Positions 1 to 6,936 of a DNA stretch of 11,661 nt are shown here, piece by piece. Below the pieces are notes generated by a model. It did no database searches and was not told the origin of the DNA. It saw only the letters and a program-made list of their open reading frames with translations. Source of the DNA: DATBIO01 sp036556965 (GTDB lineage Bacteria > Acidobacteriota > Vicinamibacteria > Fen-336); NCBI GenBank assembly GCA_036556965.1, contig DATBIO010000300.1, positions 1 to 11,661 on the forward strand, in the 5' to 3' direction. The stretch's first letter is position 1. The number at the start of each line of letters is the position of its first letter. The position numbers were made by a program, and so were the translations under genes.

Positions 1-1
1 C

Positions 2-946
2 AACCGGACCATCGAGCGCGAGGACGTCCGCCGGGTGGTGGAGGCGGCCAAGGCCGTTTCCATCCCCGCCGACCGCGAGATCCTGCACGTCCTGCCCCAG
101 GAGTTCGTGGTCGACGACCAGGACGGCATCGGCGACCCCACGGGCATGACCGGCACCCGGCTGGAGGTGAACGTCCACGTCATCACCTGCTCGCAGACGG
201 CCGCCCAGAACACCGTCACCTGCGTGAACCGCGCCGGGCTGGAGGTGATCGACACCGTGCTCACCCAGATCTCGGCCGCGGAGGCGTGCGTCAGCCCGGA
301 CGAAAAGGAGCTGGGCGTGGCGGTGGTGGACGTGGGAGGGGGCACCACCGACCTGGCCATCTTCGAAAAGGGCTCACTCTGGCACACCGCCGTGCTACAG
401 GTCGGCGGCGAACACTTCACCAACGACGTGGCGGTGGCCCTGCGCACGCCCGTGAACGAGGCGGAGAAGATCAAGAAGAAGCACGGGTGCGCCCTGACCT
501 CGATGATCCCCGAGGAGGACTCCATCGAGGTCCCCTCGGTGGGGGGGCGCAAGCCGAGGGTGATGGCCCGCCAGCTCCTGGGCGACGTCCTGCAGGCGCG
601 GGCGGAGGAGATCTGCCAGATGGTGCTCACGGAGATCCGCCGCGCCGGCTACGACCGCTCGCTCAACAGCGGGGTGGTCCTGACGGGCGGGGGCGGGATC
701 CTGGAGGGCATGCCCGAGATCGCCGAGCAGATCTTCGACATGCCCGTGCGCCGGGGGACGCCCTCGGGCATCGGGGGGCTGCTGGACGTGGTGGCCAGCC
801 CCGTCTACTCGACCGCCGTGGGCCTCGTGCTCTACGGGTGGCGCAACCGCACCGGCCGGCCGGCCTACGACACGCGCGTGGCCGCCACCGGCACCTTCGG
901 AAAGATGACGGGCCGGCTCATGGGCTGGCTCTCGGACTTCTTCTGA
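2..946 (+). CDS. ftsA: Cell division protein FtsA, C-terminal part (5' end outside the window)
   Basis: FtsA is an actin-like ATPase that tethers FtsZ filaments to the cytoplasmic membrane and recruits later divisome proteins. The reading frame is open from base 2, so the GTG codons at 35 and 38 are internal and about 100 N-terminal residues are missing compared with the usual length of about 410-420. The fragment has the phosphate-binding motif DVGGGTTD (nt 329-352) and the adenosine-side motif LTGGGG (nt 683-700) of the actin/Hsp70 fold. Near the end, the PSGIGGLLDVV and YSTAVGLVLYG blocks are typical of FtsA. The last residues, GRLMGWLSDFF, form the short amphipathic membrane-targeting helix, so the 3' end is intact. 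The gene is followed after 40 bases by a small zinc-ribbon gene and then by ftsZ, which confirms a dcw cluster context. Identification is secure; only the lineage is uncertain. Confidence 0.95.
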   Translation, partial: NRTIEREDVRRVVEAAKAVSIPADREILHVLPQEFVVDDQDGIGDPTGMTGTRLEVNVHVITCSQTAAQNTVTCVNRAGLEVIDTVLTQISAAEACVSPDEKELGVAVVDVGGGTTDLAIFEKGSLWHTAVLQVGGEHFTNDVAVALRTPVNEAEKIKKKHGCALTSMIPEEDSIEVPSVGGRKPRVMARQLLGDVLQARAEEICQMVLTEIRRAGYDRSLNSGVVLTGGGGILEGMPEIAEQIFDMPVRRGTPSGIGGLLDVVASPVYSTAVGLVLYGWRNRTGRPAYDTRVAATGTFGKMTGRLMGWLSDFF

Positions 947-960
947 CGGGAGGACGGCAC

Positions 961-990
961 ATGCCCTGGACAGGAAGGACGCACGCGTGA
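961..990 (+). other. Possible 9-codon leader mini-ORF overlapping the start of the zinc-ribbon gene
   Basis: An ATG at 961 is preceded by a good Shine-Dalgarno sequence, GGGAGGA (948-954), with 6 bases of spacing. It opens a frame of only nine codons (MPWTGRTHA) whose TGA (988-990) overlaps the GTG start of the next gene as GTGA. This arrangement would allow translational coupling. The SD may instead be coincidental in GC-rich sequence, and no attenuator-like run of one amino acid is visible. The mini-ORF is out of frame with the next gene, so it is not an N-terminal extension of it. Confidence 0.25.
972..979 (+). promoter_or_regulatory. Ribosome binding site of the small zinc-ribbon gene
   Basis: The purine run AGGAAGGA ends 7 bases before the GTG at 987. 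It is the main reason for choosing that start. Confidence 0.6.
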
Positions 991-1220
991 GCGCCTCCCG
1001 GCAGAGGCGGGAGCTGGCCCGGGAGCGCGCCGTGGCCGTGGGCCCCGACCCCACGTCGGACGCCGCGGAGGCCCTCTGGCTCGTAGCCGGAGCCCCCGCC
1101 GTCGCCACCGAGGCCGGGGAGCCGCGCTGCGAGATGTGCGGGGCGGCGGTCATCGCCGCGCACTGCAAGCGGATCTGCCTGCGGTGCGGCTTCATGACCG
1201 GCTGCTCGGAAGGGATCTGA
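987..1220 (+). CDS. Small cysteine-rich zinc-ribbon-like protein between ftsA and ftsZ
   Basis: This encodes a 77-residue protein of unknown function. The N-terminal half (residues 1-45) is Ala/Arg/Glu-rich and probably flexible. The C-terminal third is a compact metal-site candidate: CEMC at 48-51, then HCKRICLRC at 59-67, then GFM-TGC with Cys73 near the end. Two CxxC knuckles (C48/C51 and C64/C67) with extra H59, C60 and C73 suggest binding of one Zn(II) ion. From memory, similar short HCK..C..CG....C-D/E tails occur in small hypothetical proteins of several phyla, but I cannot name a characterised family. The start is GTG at 987, supported by AGGAAGGA. It lies 40 bases after ftsA and 67 bases before the chosen ftsZ start, on the same strand, so it is probably co-transcribed with them. 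No transmembrane segment or DNA-binding helix is evident. A division role is suggested only by position. High GC3 and the conserved cysteine spacing argue that it is real. Confidence 0.75.
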   Translation: MSASRQRRELARERAVAVGPDPTSDAAEALWLVAGAPAVATEAGEPRCEMCGAAVIAAHCKRICLRCGFMTGCSEGI

Positions 1221-1234
1221 AGGGTTGAGGACGC

Positions 1235-1264
1235 CCGGGGGAGACGGCGGCACGCGCCCCCCGG
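1235..1264 (+). promoter_or_regulatory. G:C stem-loop in the gap before ftsZ
   Basis: CCGGGGG (1235-1241) can pair perfectly with CCCCCGG (1258-1264), giving a 7-bp all-G:C stem with a 16-base loop. The stem ends 13 bases before the ftsZ Shine-Dalgarno sequence. No T-run follows (the next bases are CTCGAAAATC), so it is not a standard intrinsic terminator. It might act as an mRNA processing or stability element, or as a partial attenuator between ftsA and ftsZ. In sequence this GC-rich it may also be chance. Confidence 0.35.
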
Positions 1265-1277
1265 CTCGAAAATCACC

Positions 1278-1283
1278 GGAGGT
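1278..1283 (+). promoter_or_regulatory. Ribosome binding site of ftsZ, deciding a TTG start
   Basis: GGAGGT lies 4 bases before the TTG at 1288, or 5 bases if only GGAGG is counted. It selects this TTG over the in-frame TTG at 1225. The earlier start would add a 21-residue low-complexity extension and has no comparable ribosome binding site. Confidence 0.65.
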
Positions 1284-1287
1284 CGAA

Positions 1288-2499
1288 TTGACCAAGCACA
1301 ACGACGGGCCGAGCCGGATCACCTTCGCCGACGAGGAGGCGCGCGGGGCGCACATAAAGGTCGTCGGCGTGGGCGGCGGCGGCGGCAACGCGGTCAGCCG
1401 CATGATCGCCTCCGGCCTGCAGGGCATCGAGTTCATCGCCATCAACACCGACCTGCAGGCCCTGCGCACCAACCGCGCGCCGGTCAAGATCCAGATCGGC
1501 GGCAAGCTGACCAAGGGCCTGGGCGCGGGGGCCAACCCCGACGTGGGGCGGCAGGCCGCGGTGGAGGACACCGAGAAGATCTGCGACGCCCTCGAGGGCG
1601 CGGACATGGTCTTCATCACCGCGGGCCTGGGCGGGGGCACGGGGACGGGAGCGGCCCCCGTGGTGGCCTCCATCGCCTCCCAGCTCGGAGGGGAGACGGG
1701 GAGCGTGCTCACGGTGGCGGTGGTCACCCTGCCCTTCAACCTGGAGGGCAAGCGGCGCATGGCCCAGGCCGTGGAGGGGCTGGTGTCGCTGCGCGACTGC
1801 GTGGACAGCGTCATCGCCATCCCCAACGACCGGCTGCTGCAGACGGTGGCCCGCAACACCCCCGTCTCGGAGGCCTTCCGCGTGGCCGACGACGTCCTGC
1901 GCCAGGCCGTGCAGGGCATCAGCGACATCATCACCGTGCCCGGCCAGATCAACCTCGACTTCGCCGACGTGCAGGCGGTGATGAAGGGGATGGGCCATGC
2001 CGTGATGGGCACCGGCATCGGCGAGGGCGACAACCGCGCGGTGGAGGCGGCGCAGAGGGCCATCTCCAACCCCCTCCTGGAGGACAGCTCCATCGAGGGC
2101 GCGCGCGGCATCATCGTGAACATCACGGGCGGGACCGACCTCTCGCTGGCCGAGGCCTCCGAGGCCACCTCGCTCATCACCAAGGTGGCGGACCCCGAGG
2201 CCAACGTCATCTACGGCATCGTCACCGACGACTCCATGGGCGACGCGGTCAAGGTGACGGTCATCGCCACCGGCTTCAGCCGCGGCCAGCGCAAGGTGCC
2301 CCCCACGCCGGTGGACCTCTCCAATTACGTGGGCCAGGGCGGGCCGGGGCAGCCGATGGCGGGGGCGGCGTCGGCGGACCCGGGCGGCTTCTACCGCAAG
2401 ACCCCCAACGCCAAGGCGGCGGCGGGCGGCGGCCGCTTCGACCTCGACGTGCCGGCCTTCCTGCGCAAGCAGGGGCAGGGGGGCGGCGGCTCCGAGTAA
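1288..2499 (+). CDS. ftsZ: Cell division protein FtsZ
   Basis: FtsZ is the tubulin-like GTPase that polymerises into the Z-ring. From TTG 1288 the protein is 403 residues, a normal length. Visible features are the glycine-rich nucleotide loop GVGGGGGNAVSR (about 27-38), the tubulin signature GGGTGTG (115-121), and the synergy loop NLDFADV (222-228) with the aspartates that complete the neighbour's GTPase site. A Gly/Ala/Pro-rich disordered linker covers about 348-383. The C-terminal peptide FDLDVPAFLRKQ (384-395) matches the DIPAFLRRQ-type docking site for FtsA and other partners. A short insertion, GGETGS (134-139), precedes the LTVAVVTLPF strand. The start was chosen from the SD GGAGGT; TTG is a weak initiator for so abundant a protein. 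The stop is only 9 bases before the next gene, which belongs to polysaccharide synthesis. Identity is certain. Confidence 0.97.
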   Translation: MTKHNDGPSRITFADEEARGAHIKVVGVGGGGGNAVSRMIASGLQGIEFIAINTDLQALRTNRAPVKIQIGGKLTKGLGAGANPDVGRQAAVEDTEKICDALEGADMVFITAGLGGGTGTGAAPVVASIASQLGGETGSVLTVAVVTLPFNLEGKRRMAQAVEGLVSLRDCVDSVIAIPNDRLLQTVARNTPVSEAFRVADDVLRQAVQGISDIITVPGQINLDFADVQAVMKGMGHAVMGTGIGEGDNRAVEAAQRAISNPLLEDSSIEGARGIIVNITGGTDLSLAEASEATSLITKVADPEANVIYGIVTDDSMGDAVKVTVIATGFSRGQRKVPPTPVDLSNYVGQGGPGQPMAGAASADPGGFYRKTPNAKAAAGGGRFDLDVPAFLRKQGQGGGGSE

Positions 2500-2508
2500 G
2501 CCCCCGAC

Positions 2509-4476
2509 ATGACCTCGCCCGCGCCCGCGCTGGTCCTCGACCGCGCGGCGCGCGCCCTGCTGGTGGCCGTCGTGGGGCTGGCGCCGCTGCTGGTGCTCCG
2601 CGGCCAGTACGACGCCGCCAACCTTCCCCAGGCCGCCTTCATCCAGGTGGGCCTCCTGCTCTGCGCGCTCCTGTGGGCGATGGCGGGCGCGGCGGGCGGG
2701 CGCGCCGACCTGCGCATCGGCGTCTTCGCCGGCCCCGTGCTCTCCCTGGTGGCGTGCGCCGCCCTCTCGCAGGCATGGGCGGCCAACCGGCAGGAGACGC
2801 GGCTGGCCGTCGCCCACGCCGCCACCTGCGCGCTGGCCTACGTGCTCGTGTGCGACCTGGTGCGCGAGGCGGGGGGCATGCGCCGCCTGCTGGCCACGCT
2901 CTTCGCGTCGGGCGTGGTGGTGGCGGGGGTGGGCCTGGCCCAGGCCCTCGGCGGGTTCTCGTGGCTGCCCCAGTCCGCGCCGCCGGCCGCGACCTTCGTC
3001 AACAAGAACATGGCCGCGCAGTTCGTGGTGGGTGTCCTGCCCCTGGGGGCCGGCCTCGCCCTGGCCGCGGGCACGCGCGCCCGCGTCCTCCTCGGCGCGG
3101 GCGGCCTGGCCCTCCTCGCCTACCTCTTCTTCAGCTTCACGCGGTCGGCCTGGCTGGCGGCGGCCGTGCAGGCCGCCGTCCTCGCCGCCTGGATGGCGCG
3201 CGAGAAGCGGCGCGCGCTCTTCATCGGCCTGGCCGCGGCCGGCGTGGCCCTCATCGCGGCCCTGCCCCTGGCGCGGAGCGCCCCCGCCCGGCGGGCGGCC
3301 GCCCACGCGGCCGCGGCCCTCGACCCCACCGCCGACGCCCCCGGCTCCCTCAGCGTGCGCACGCGGCTGGCCGTCTGGCGCAACAGCGCGGCCATGTTCG
3401 CGGACGCTCCCGTGCTGGGGGTGGGCCTGGGCAACCACCGCGTCCAGTACCCGCGCTACGCGCGCGCCGCCGCCGTCGATCCTCTCTTCGGGCCGGAGCG
3501 GCAGCTCGACTACGCGCACAACGACCTCGTGCAGCTCGGCGCGGAGCTCGGCCTGGCGGGGCTGGGCCTCGCCGCCTGGCTGGGCGTGAGCCTGCTGGGG
3601 GCGGCGCGCGGCGTGTGGCGGCAGCGGGCGAGCGTGGACACCGCGCCGCTGGCCGTGGCGGCCCTGGCGGGCCTGCTCGGGCTGGCCGTGGACGCCCTCT
3701 TCAGCTTCCCGTTCCAGCGCGCGGTGCCGGGCCTCGTGGCTGCGGTGTGCCTCGGGGTGGTGGCGGGGGCGGTGACGCCCCGCGTCGTCTCCGCGACGCG
3801 CGGGGCCTGGCTGGCGGTGGGGGCGTCGGCCGCCCTCCTCCTCGCCCTGGCGGGAGCGCGCCAGGCGCGCGCCCTGGCCGCGGACCGGCACCTGCTCCTC
3901 GCCCTGCGCGCGGAGCGGGCGGGGCAGTGGAGCGCGGCGGAGCAGCACGCGCGGGAAGCCTTGCGCCACCGCCCCAGCCGTGAAGCCTTCTTCGTGGTCG
4001 GCGCGTCCCGGCTGGCCCGCGGTGACGCGCCGGGCGCGGTGGCGCCGCTGGAGTGGGTGCTCGCGTCGTATCCCCACGACCTGGCCACGCTCGGGAACCT
4101 GGCCGCCGCCAACGCCGCGGGGGGCGATCCCGCCCGCGCCGCCATCCTCGTGGACCGCATGCGGGCCATCGCGCCCGACGACCCGGCGCTCCTCGCCCGC
4201 CAGGCCGCCGTCTTCGAGCGCCAGGGACTGGCCGCCATCCGCGCCGGGCGGCACGCCGAGGCGCGCGCGGCGCTGGAGCAGGCGATCGGGCTCGATCCCG
4301 GCCGCTCCGACAGCCACAAGGCCCTGGGCGTCCTGCTCTTCGAGGTGCTGGGTCAGCCGCAGGCGGGGGCCGAGCACCTGCGCCGCGCCCTGGAGCTGCG
4401 GCCGCAGGACCGCGATGCCCCGCGCATGCGCGCGCTCCTCGCGCGCGCGCGTTTACAGCCTCCGGCCCGGGGTTGA
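2509..4476 (+). CDS. O-antigen ligase/polymerase (Wzy_C type) with C-terminal TPR domain
   Basis: This is a 655-residue multispanning inner-membrane protein of the O-antigen ligase/Wzy polymerase superfamily. Such proteins transfer or polymerise lipid-linked glycans on the outer face of the inner membrane. About ten or more hydrophobic segments lie between residues 15 and 450. Family landmarks are FVNKNMAAQF (163-172), FTRSAWLA (210-217), then a soluble loop with R284/R286, GVGLGNH (304-310) and YAHNDLVQLGAELGLAG (335-351), which contains the likely functional His337, and FSFPFQRA (398-405). Residues about 456-650 are helical TPR-like repeats with alternating small and large residues, probably periplasmic and protein-binding. 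Because an ABC glycan exporter lies downstream and no Wzx is seen, a ligase role (WaaL-like) is more likely than a polymerase role, but sequence alone does not separate the two. It begins 9 bases after ftsZ with no good SD, which suggests coupled translation. Confidence 0.85.
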   Translation: MTSPAPALVLDRAARALLVAVVGLAPLLVLRGQYDAANLPQAAFIQVGLLLCALLWAMAGAAGGRADLRIGVFAGPVLSLVACAALSQAWAANRQETRLAVAHAATCALAYVLVCDLVREAGGMRRLLATLFASGVVVAGVGLAQALGGFSWLPQSAPPAATFVNKNMAAQFVVGVLPLGAGLALAAGTRARVLLGAGGLALLAYLFFSFTRSAWLAAAVQAAVLAAWMAREKRRALFIGLAAAGVALIAALPLARSAPARRAAAHAAAALDPTADAPGSLSVRTRLAVWRNSAAMFADAPVLGVGLGNHRVQYPRYARAAAVDPLFGPERQLDYAHNDLVQLGAELGLAGLGLAAWLGVSLLGAARGVWRQRASVDTAPLAVAALAGLLGLAVDALFSFPFQRAVPGLVAAVCLGVVAGAVTPRVVSATRGAWLAVGASAALLLALAGARQARALAADRHLLLALRAERAGQWSAAEQHAREALRHRPSREAFFVVGASRLARGDAPGAVAPLEWVLASYPHDLATLGNLAAANAAGGDPARAAILVDRMRAIAPDDPALLARQAAVFERQGLAAIRAGRHAEARAALEQAIGLDPGRSDSHKALGVLLFEVLGQPQAGAEHLRRALELRPQDRDAPRMRALLARARLQPPARG

Positions 4477-4478
4477 CA

Positions 4479-5228
4479 ATGGCCACGGCCATGACCCCCA
4501 CCGTCTCCCTCTCGGTGGTGAGCCACGGGCAGGCGTCGCGGGCGCGCGCTCTCCTGGACGACCTGGAGGCGGCCTCGGCCGCGATCCCCCTGCACGTGAC
4601 CCTCACCCTCAACGTGCCCGAGGAGTTCGCCCCGGGGGCCGCGCCGCGCCTCCTCGTGCTGCGCAACGACCGGCCCCGCGGCTTCGGCGCCAACCACAAC
4701 GCCGCCTTCCGGCGCGGGCCTTCCGCCCCGTACTTCGCGGTGCTCAACCCCGACGTGCGCCTGGGCCCCGACGTGCTGCCGCGCCTGGTGGAGTCCCTGG
4801 CGCGGCGCCCCCGGGCCGCGGTGGCGGCGCCGCTCGTGCACGGCAGCGACGGCGTCCTGCAGGACAGCGCGCGGCCGCTCCCCACGCCGTGGCGGATCCT
4901 GGGCAAGGCGGTGGGCCTCGGCTCCGCGCGCGACGGCCCCGCGCCCGACTTCGTGGCCGGCATGTTCATGCTCTTCCGCGCCGAGGCCTTCGCGCGCCTG
5001 GGCGGCTTCGACGAGCGCTACTTCCTCTACTACGAGGACGTGGACATCTGCTGCCGGGCCCGGCTGGCCGGCCTCGAGGTGCTGCAGGAGCGTTCGTGCT
5101 CGGTGACGCACGACGGGGTGCGCGCGAGCCACCGCCGCCTGCGCTACCTGCGCTGGCACCTGCGCAGCATGGCGCGCTTCTTCCGCTCTCCCGTCTACCG
5201 CGCCGCGCGCCGGGTGGCCGCCTCGTGA
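4479..5228 (+). CDS. GT2 family glycosyltransferase (rhamnosyltransferase-like)
   Basis: This 249-residue, probably cytoplasmic GT-A glycosyltransferase would add a sugar from a nucleotide donor to a lipid-linked glycan. It has GFGANHNAAF (68-77), the metal/donor motif NPDV (90-93), and the acceptor-side block GGFDERYFLYYEDVDIC (175-191) with the catalytic-base region ED, followed by His211. These are features of bacterial rhamnosyltransferase-like GT2 enzymes, but the donor cannot be read from sequence. Where most relatives have a V-D-N-x-S strand end, this one has LTLNVPEEF (42-50), so the usual first Asp is absent. ATG 4479 lies 2 bases after the previous stop codon. A second ATG at 4491 would trim four residues. 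Neither has a clear SD, so coupling to the upstream gene is likely. The frame stays open far upstream, but that part overlaps the TPR coding region in another frame and is not real. Confidence 0.85.
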   Translation: MATAMTPTVSLSVVSHGQASRARALLDDLEAASAAIPLHVTLTLNVPEEFAPGAAPRLLVLRNDRPRGFGANHNAAFRRGPSAPYFAVLNPDVRLGPDVLPRLVESLARRPRAAVAAPLVHGSDGVLQDSARPLPTPWRILGKAVGLGSARDGPAPDFVAGMFMLFRAEAFARLGGFDERYFLYYEDVDICCRARLAGLEVLQERSCSVTHDGVRASHRRLRYLRWHLRSMARFFRSPVYRAARRVAAS

Positions 5229-6178
5229 GGACGGCGGTGGTGGTGGTCAACTGGAACGGCGGCGCGCTGCTGTCCCGCTGCCTGGAGGCGGTGGGCGCGC
5301 AGTCGCTGCCGCCCTCCCAGGTGGTGGTGGTGGACAACGGCAGCGCCGACGGCTCCGCCGAGACCGCGGCGCGCCATCCGGGCGCGACGGTGCTGCGGCT
5401 GGGCGCGAATCGCGGCTTCGCCGCCGCCGCCAACGCGGGGGTGCGGGCGGCGGAGGGCGCGGAGTGGGTGGCGCTGCTCAATCCCGACGCCTTCCCGGAG
5501 CCGGACTGGCTGCAGCGGCTGGCGGAGGCCGCGCGGGGAGCGCCGGCGCGCACCTTCTTCGCGAGTCGGCTGCTCCTGGCGGAGAGCGAGGGCCGCCTCG
5601 ACGGCACCGGCGACATGTACCACGCCAGCGGCCTGGCCTGGCGGCGCGACCACGGCCGGCCCGCGAAGCGCCCGCGCGCGGCGGGCGAGGTCTTCGCGGC
5701 CTGTGCCGCCGCCGCCCTCTATCCCCGCGCCGCCTTCCTGGACGTGGGCGGGTTCGACGAGAGCTACTTCTGCTACTTCGAGGACGTGGACCTCGCCTTC
5801 CGCCTGCGGCTGCGGGGCTTCCGCTGCTGGTACGTGCCGGACGCGGTGGTGCGCCACGTGGGCGGGGCCAGCGCGGGGCGGCGCAGCGACTTCGCCGTCT
5901 ACCACGGCCACCGCAACCTGGTGTGGACCTTCGTCAAGGACATGCCGGGCCCGCTCCTGGCCGCCTACCTCCCGCTGCACGTGGCCGTGAACGCGGCCAG
6001 CCTGGCCTGGTTCGGGCTGCGGGGCCAGGGCCGCGCCATCGCCCGCGCGAAGTGGGACGCCCTGCGCGGCGTGCCGCGGGCCTGGCGCGCCCGGCGCGAG
6101 GTGCAGCGCACGCGCAGCGTGGACGCGCGGGAGCTGCGCCGCGCCTTCGCCGGCCTGCTCGCCTACGGGCGCCCGTGA
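5225..6178 (+). CDS. GT2 family glycosyltransferase (rhamnosyltransferase-like), second copy
   Basis: This encodes a 317-residue GT-A glycosyltransferase. Motifs in order are VVVVNWNGG at the first strand (5-13), VVVDNGS (34-40) for the nucleotide, GANRGFAAAAN (60-70), NPDAF (86-90) as the DXD-equivalent, and GGFDESYFCYFEDVDLAFR (175-193) with the ED pair. HVGGAS (211-216), a metal-ligand His seen in relatives, follows. The tail from about 220 to 317 has amphipathic or hydrophobic stretches (NLVWTFVKDM, LLAAYLPLHVAV) that probably associate with the membrane, as in WbbL-type rhamnosyltransferases. It starts at GTG 5225, which overlaps the preceding TGA as GTGA, and it ends in another GTGA overlap with the permease gene. 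Donor and acceptor are unknown; rhamnose is a family-level guess. Confidence 0.88.
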   Translation: MRTAVVVVNWNGGALLSRCLEAVGAQSLPPSQVVVVDNGSADGSAETAARHPGATVLRLGANRGFAAAANAGVRAAEGAEWVALLNPDAFPEPDWLQRLAEAARGAPARTFFASRLLLAESEGRLDGTGDMYHASGLAWRRDHGRPAKRPRAAGEVFAACAAAALYPRAAFLDVGGFDESYFCYFEDVDLAFRLRLRGFRCWYVPDAVVRHVGGASAGRRSDFAVYHGHRNLVWTFVKDMPGPLLAAYLPLHVAVNAASLAWFGLRGQGRAIARAKWDALRGVPRAWRARREVQRTRSVDARELRRAFAGLLAYGRP

Positions 6179-6936
6179 CGCTGCGCTACGGGCCGCTGTG
6201 GCTGAACCTGGTGAGGAAGGACCTGCGCCTCAAGTACCAGGGGTCGTGGATCGGGGTCGCCTGGTCCCTGGTCAACCCGCTGGTGCTGCTGGCCGTGTAC
6301 GGGCTCACCTTCACCTACATCATCCCCCTGGCCATCCCCCGGTTCGTGCTCTTCCTCCTCGTCGGGCTCGTCCACTGGAACCTCTTCGCACAGACCGCGG
6401 TGGCCTCGGCGGGCAGCATCGTGGACAACGCCTCCCTCCTCCGGAAGGTCCGCTTCCCGGCGGAGGTGCTTCCCCTGGCCACGGTCGGCTTCTACCTTGC
6501 GCAGTACGCGTGCGCGCTCGTGGTCCTCCTGCCCGCGGCCTACCTCGGCTACGGCGTCCGCCCGGGCTGGGGGACCCTGGGCTTCCTCCCCCTGCTCGGC
6601 CTCCAGGTCGCGTACATGTCCGGCATCGCCTTCTTCCTGTCCGCGGCCACCGTGCGCTCGCGCGACGTGCGCCACTTCGTGGAAGTGGCGGTGCTCGTGC
6701 TCTTCTGGCTCACGCCCGTGATCTACGAGGTGCGCACGCTCGGCGGCGACATCCGCCGGCTCATCGCCCTCAATCCGCTCACGCCCTTGATGCTGGGCTA
6801 CCAGGCCGTTCTCTTCCGCGGGGAGAGCCTGCCCGCGCACTCGTGGGTCGCGCCCGCGGCCTGGGCGGCCCTCCTCCTCGGCGGAGGCTGGGCCTATTTC
6901 CGCCGCCAGCGGTGGCGGTTCCCCGAGGACGCCTGA
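6175..6936 (+). CDS. wzm: ABC-2 type polysaccharide export permease (Wzm)
   Basis: This encodes a 253-residue inner-membrane permease, the usual Wzm length. Together with the ATPase encoded next it would flip a completed undecaprenyl-linked polysaccharide from cytoplasm to periplasm. The N-terminal amphipathic gate region, KDLRLKYQGSWIGVAW (15-30), matches the RDLK.RY..S.LG..W pattern of the family. About six hydrophobic spans follow, near residues 28-48, 56-75, 98-124, 134-160, 166-184 and 226-242. FFLSAATVRSRDVRHF (153-168), FWLTPVIY (177-184) and NPLTPLM (200-206) are typical ABC-2 exporter motifs. GTG 6175 overlaps the upstream stop as GTGA, with no evident SD. The 3' end overlaps the wzt ATG by one base. 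The assignment to polysaccharide rather than drug export rests on these motifs plus the wzt neighbour and glycosyltransferases on both sides. Confidence 0.92.
   Translation: MTLRYGPLWLNLVRKDLRLKYQGSWIGVAWSLVNPLVLLAVYGLTFTYIIPLAIPRFVLFLLVGLVHWNLFAQTAVASAGSIVDNASLLRKVRFPAEVLPLATVGFYLAQYACALVVLLPAAYLGYGVRPGWGTLGFLPLLGLQVAYMSGIAFFLSAATVRSRDVRHFVEVAVLVLFWLTPVIYEVRTLGGDIRRLIALNPLTPLMLGYQAVLFRGESLPAHSWVAPAAWAALLLGGGWAYFRRQRWRFPEDA

Noticed and set aside
1273..4377. Antisense open frame of about 1,030 codons opposite ftsZ and the ligase
   Set aside because: It is an artefact of extreme GC content: stop codons are rare in the frame opposite GC-rich codons. The peptide is Arg/Gly/His/Ala-rich low complexity, while both sense genes are unmistakable.
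4473..4478. TTGACA, a perfect sigma-70 -35 hexamer at the ligase/GT junction
   Set aside because: No -10-like element appears at about 17 bases' spacing; that stretch is GC-rich and coding. The match spans the ligase stop codon and is probably chance.
3980..5224. Upstream extension of the second GT2 frame through the TPR region and the first GT2
   Set aside because: It is a shadow frame. The recognisable GT2 fold begins at GTG 5225 (MRTAVVVVNWNGG).
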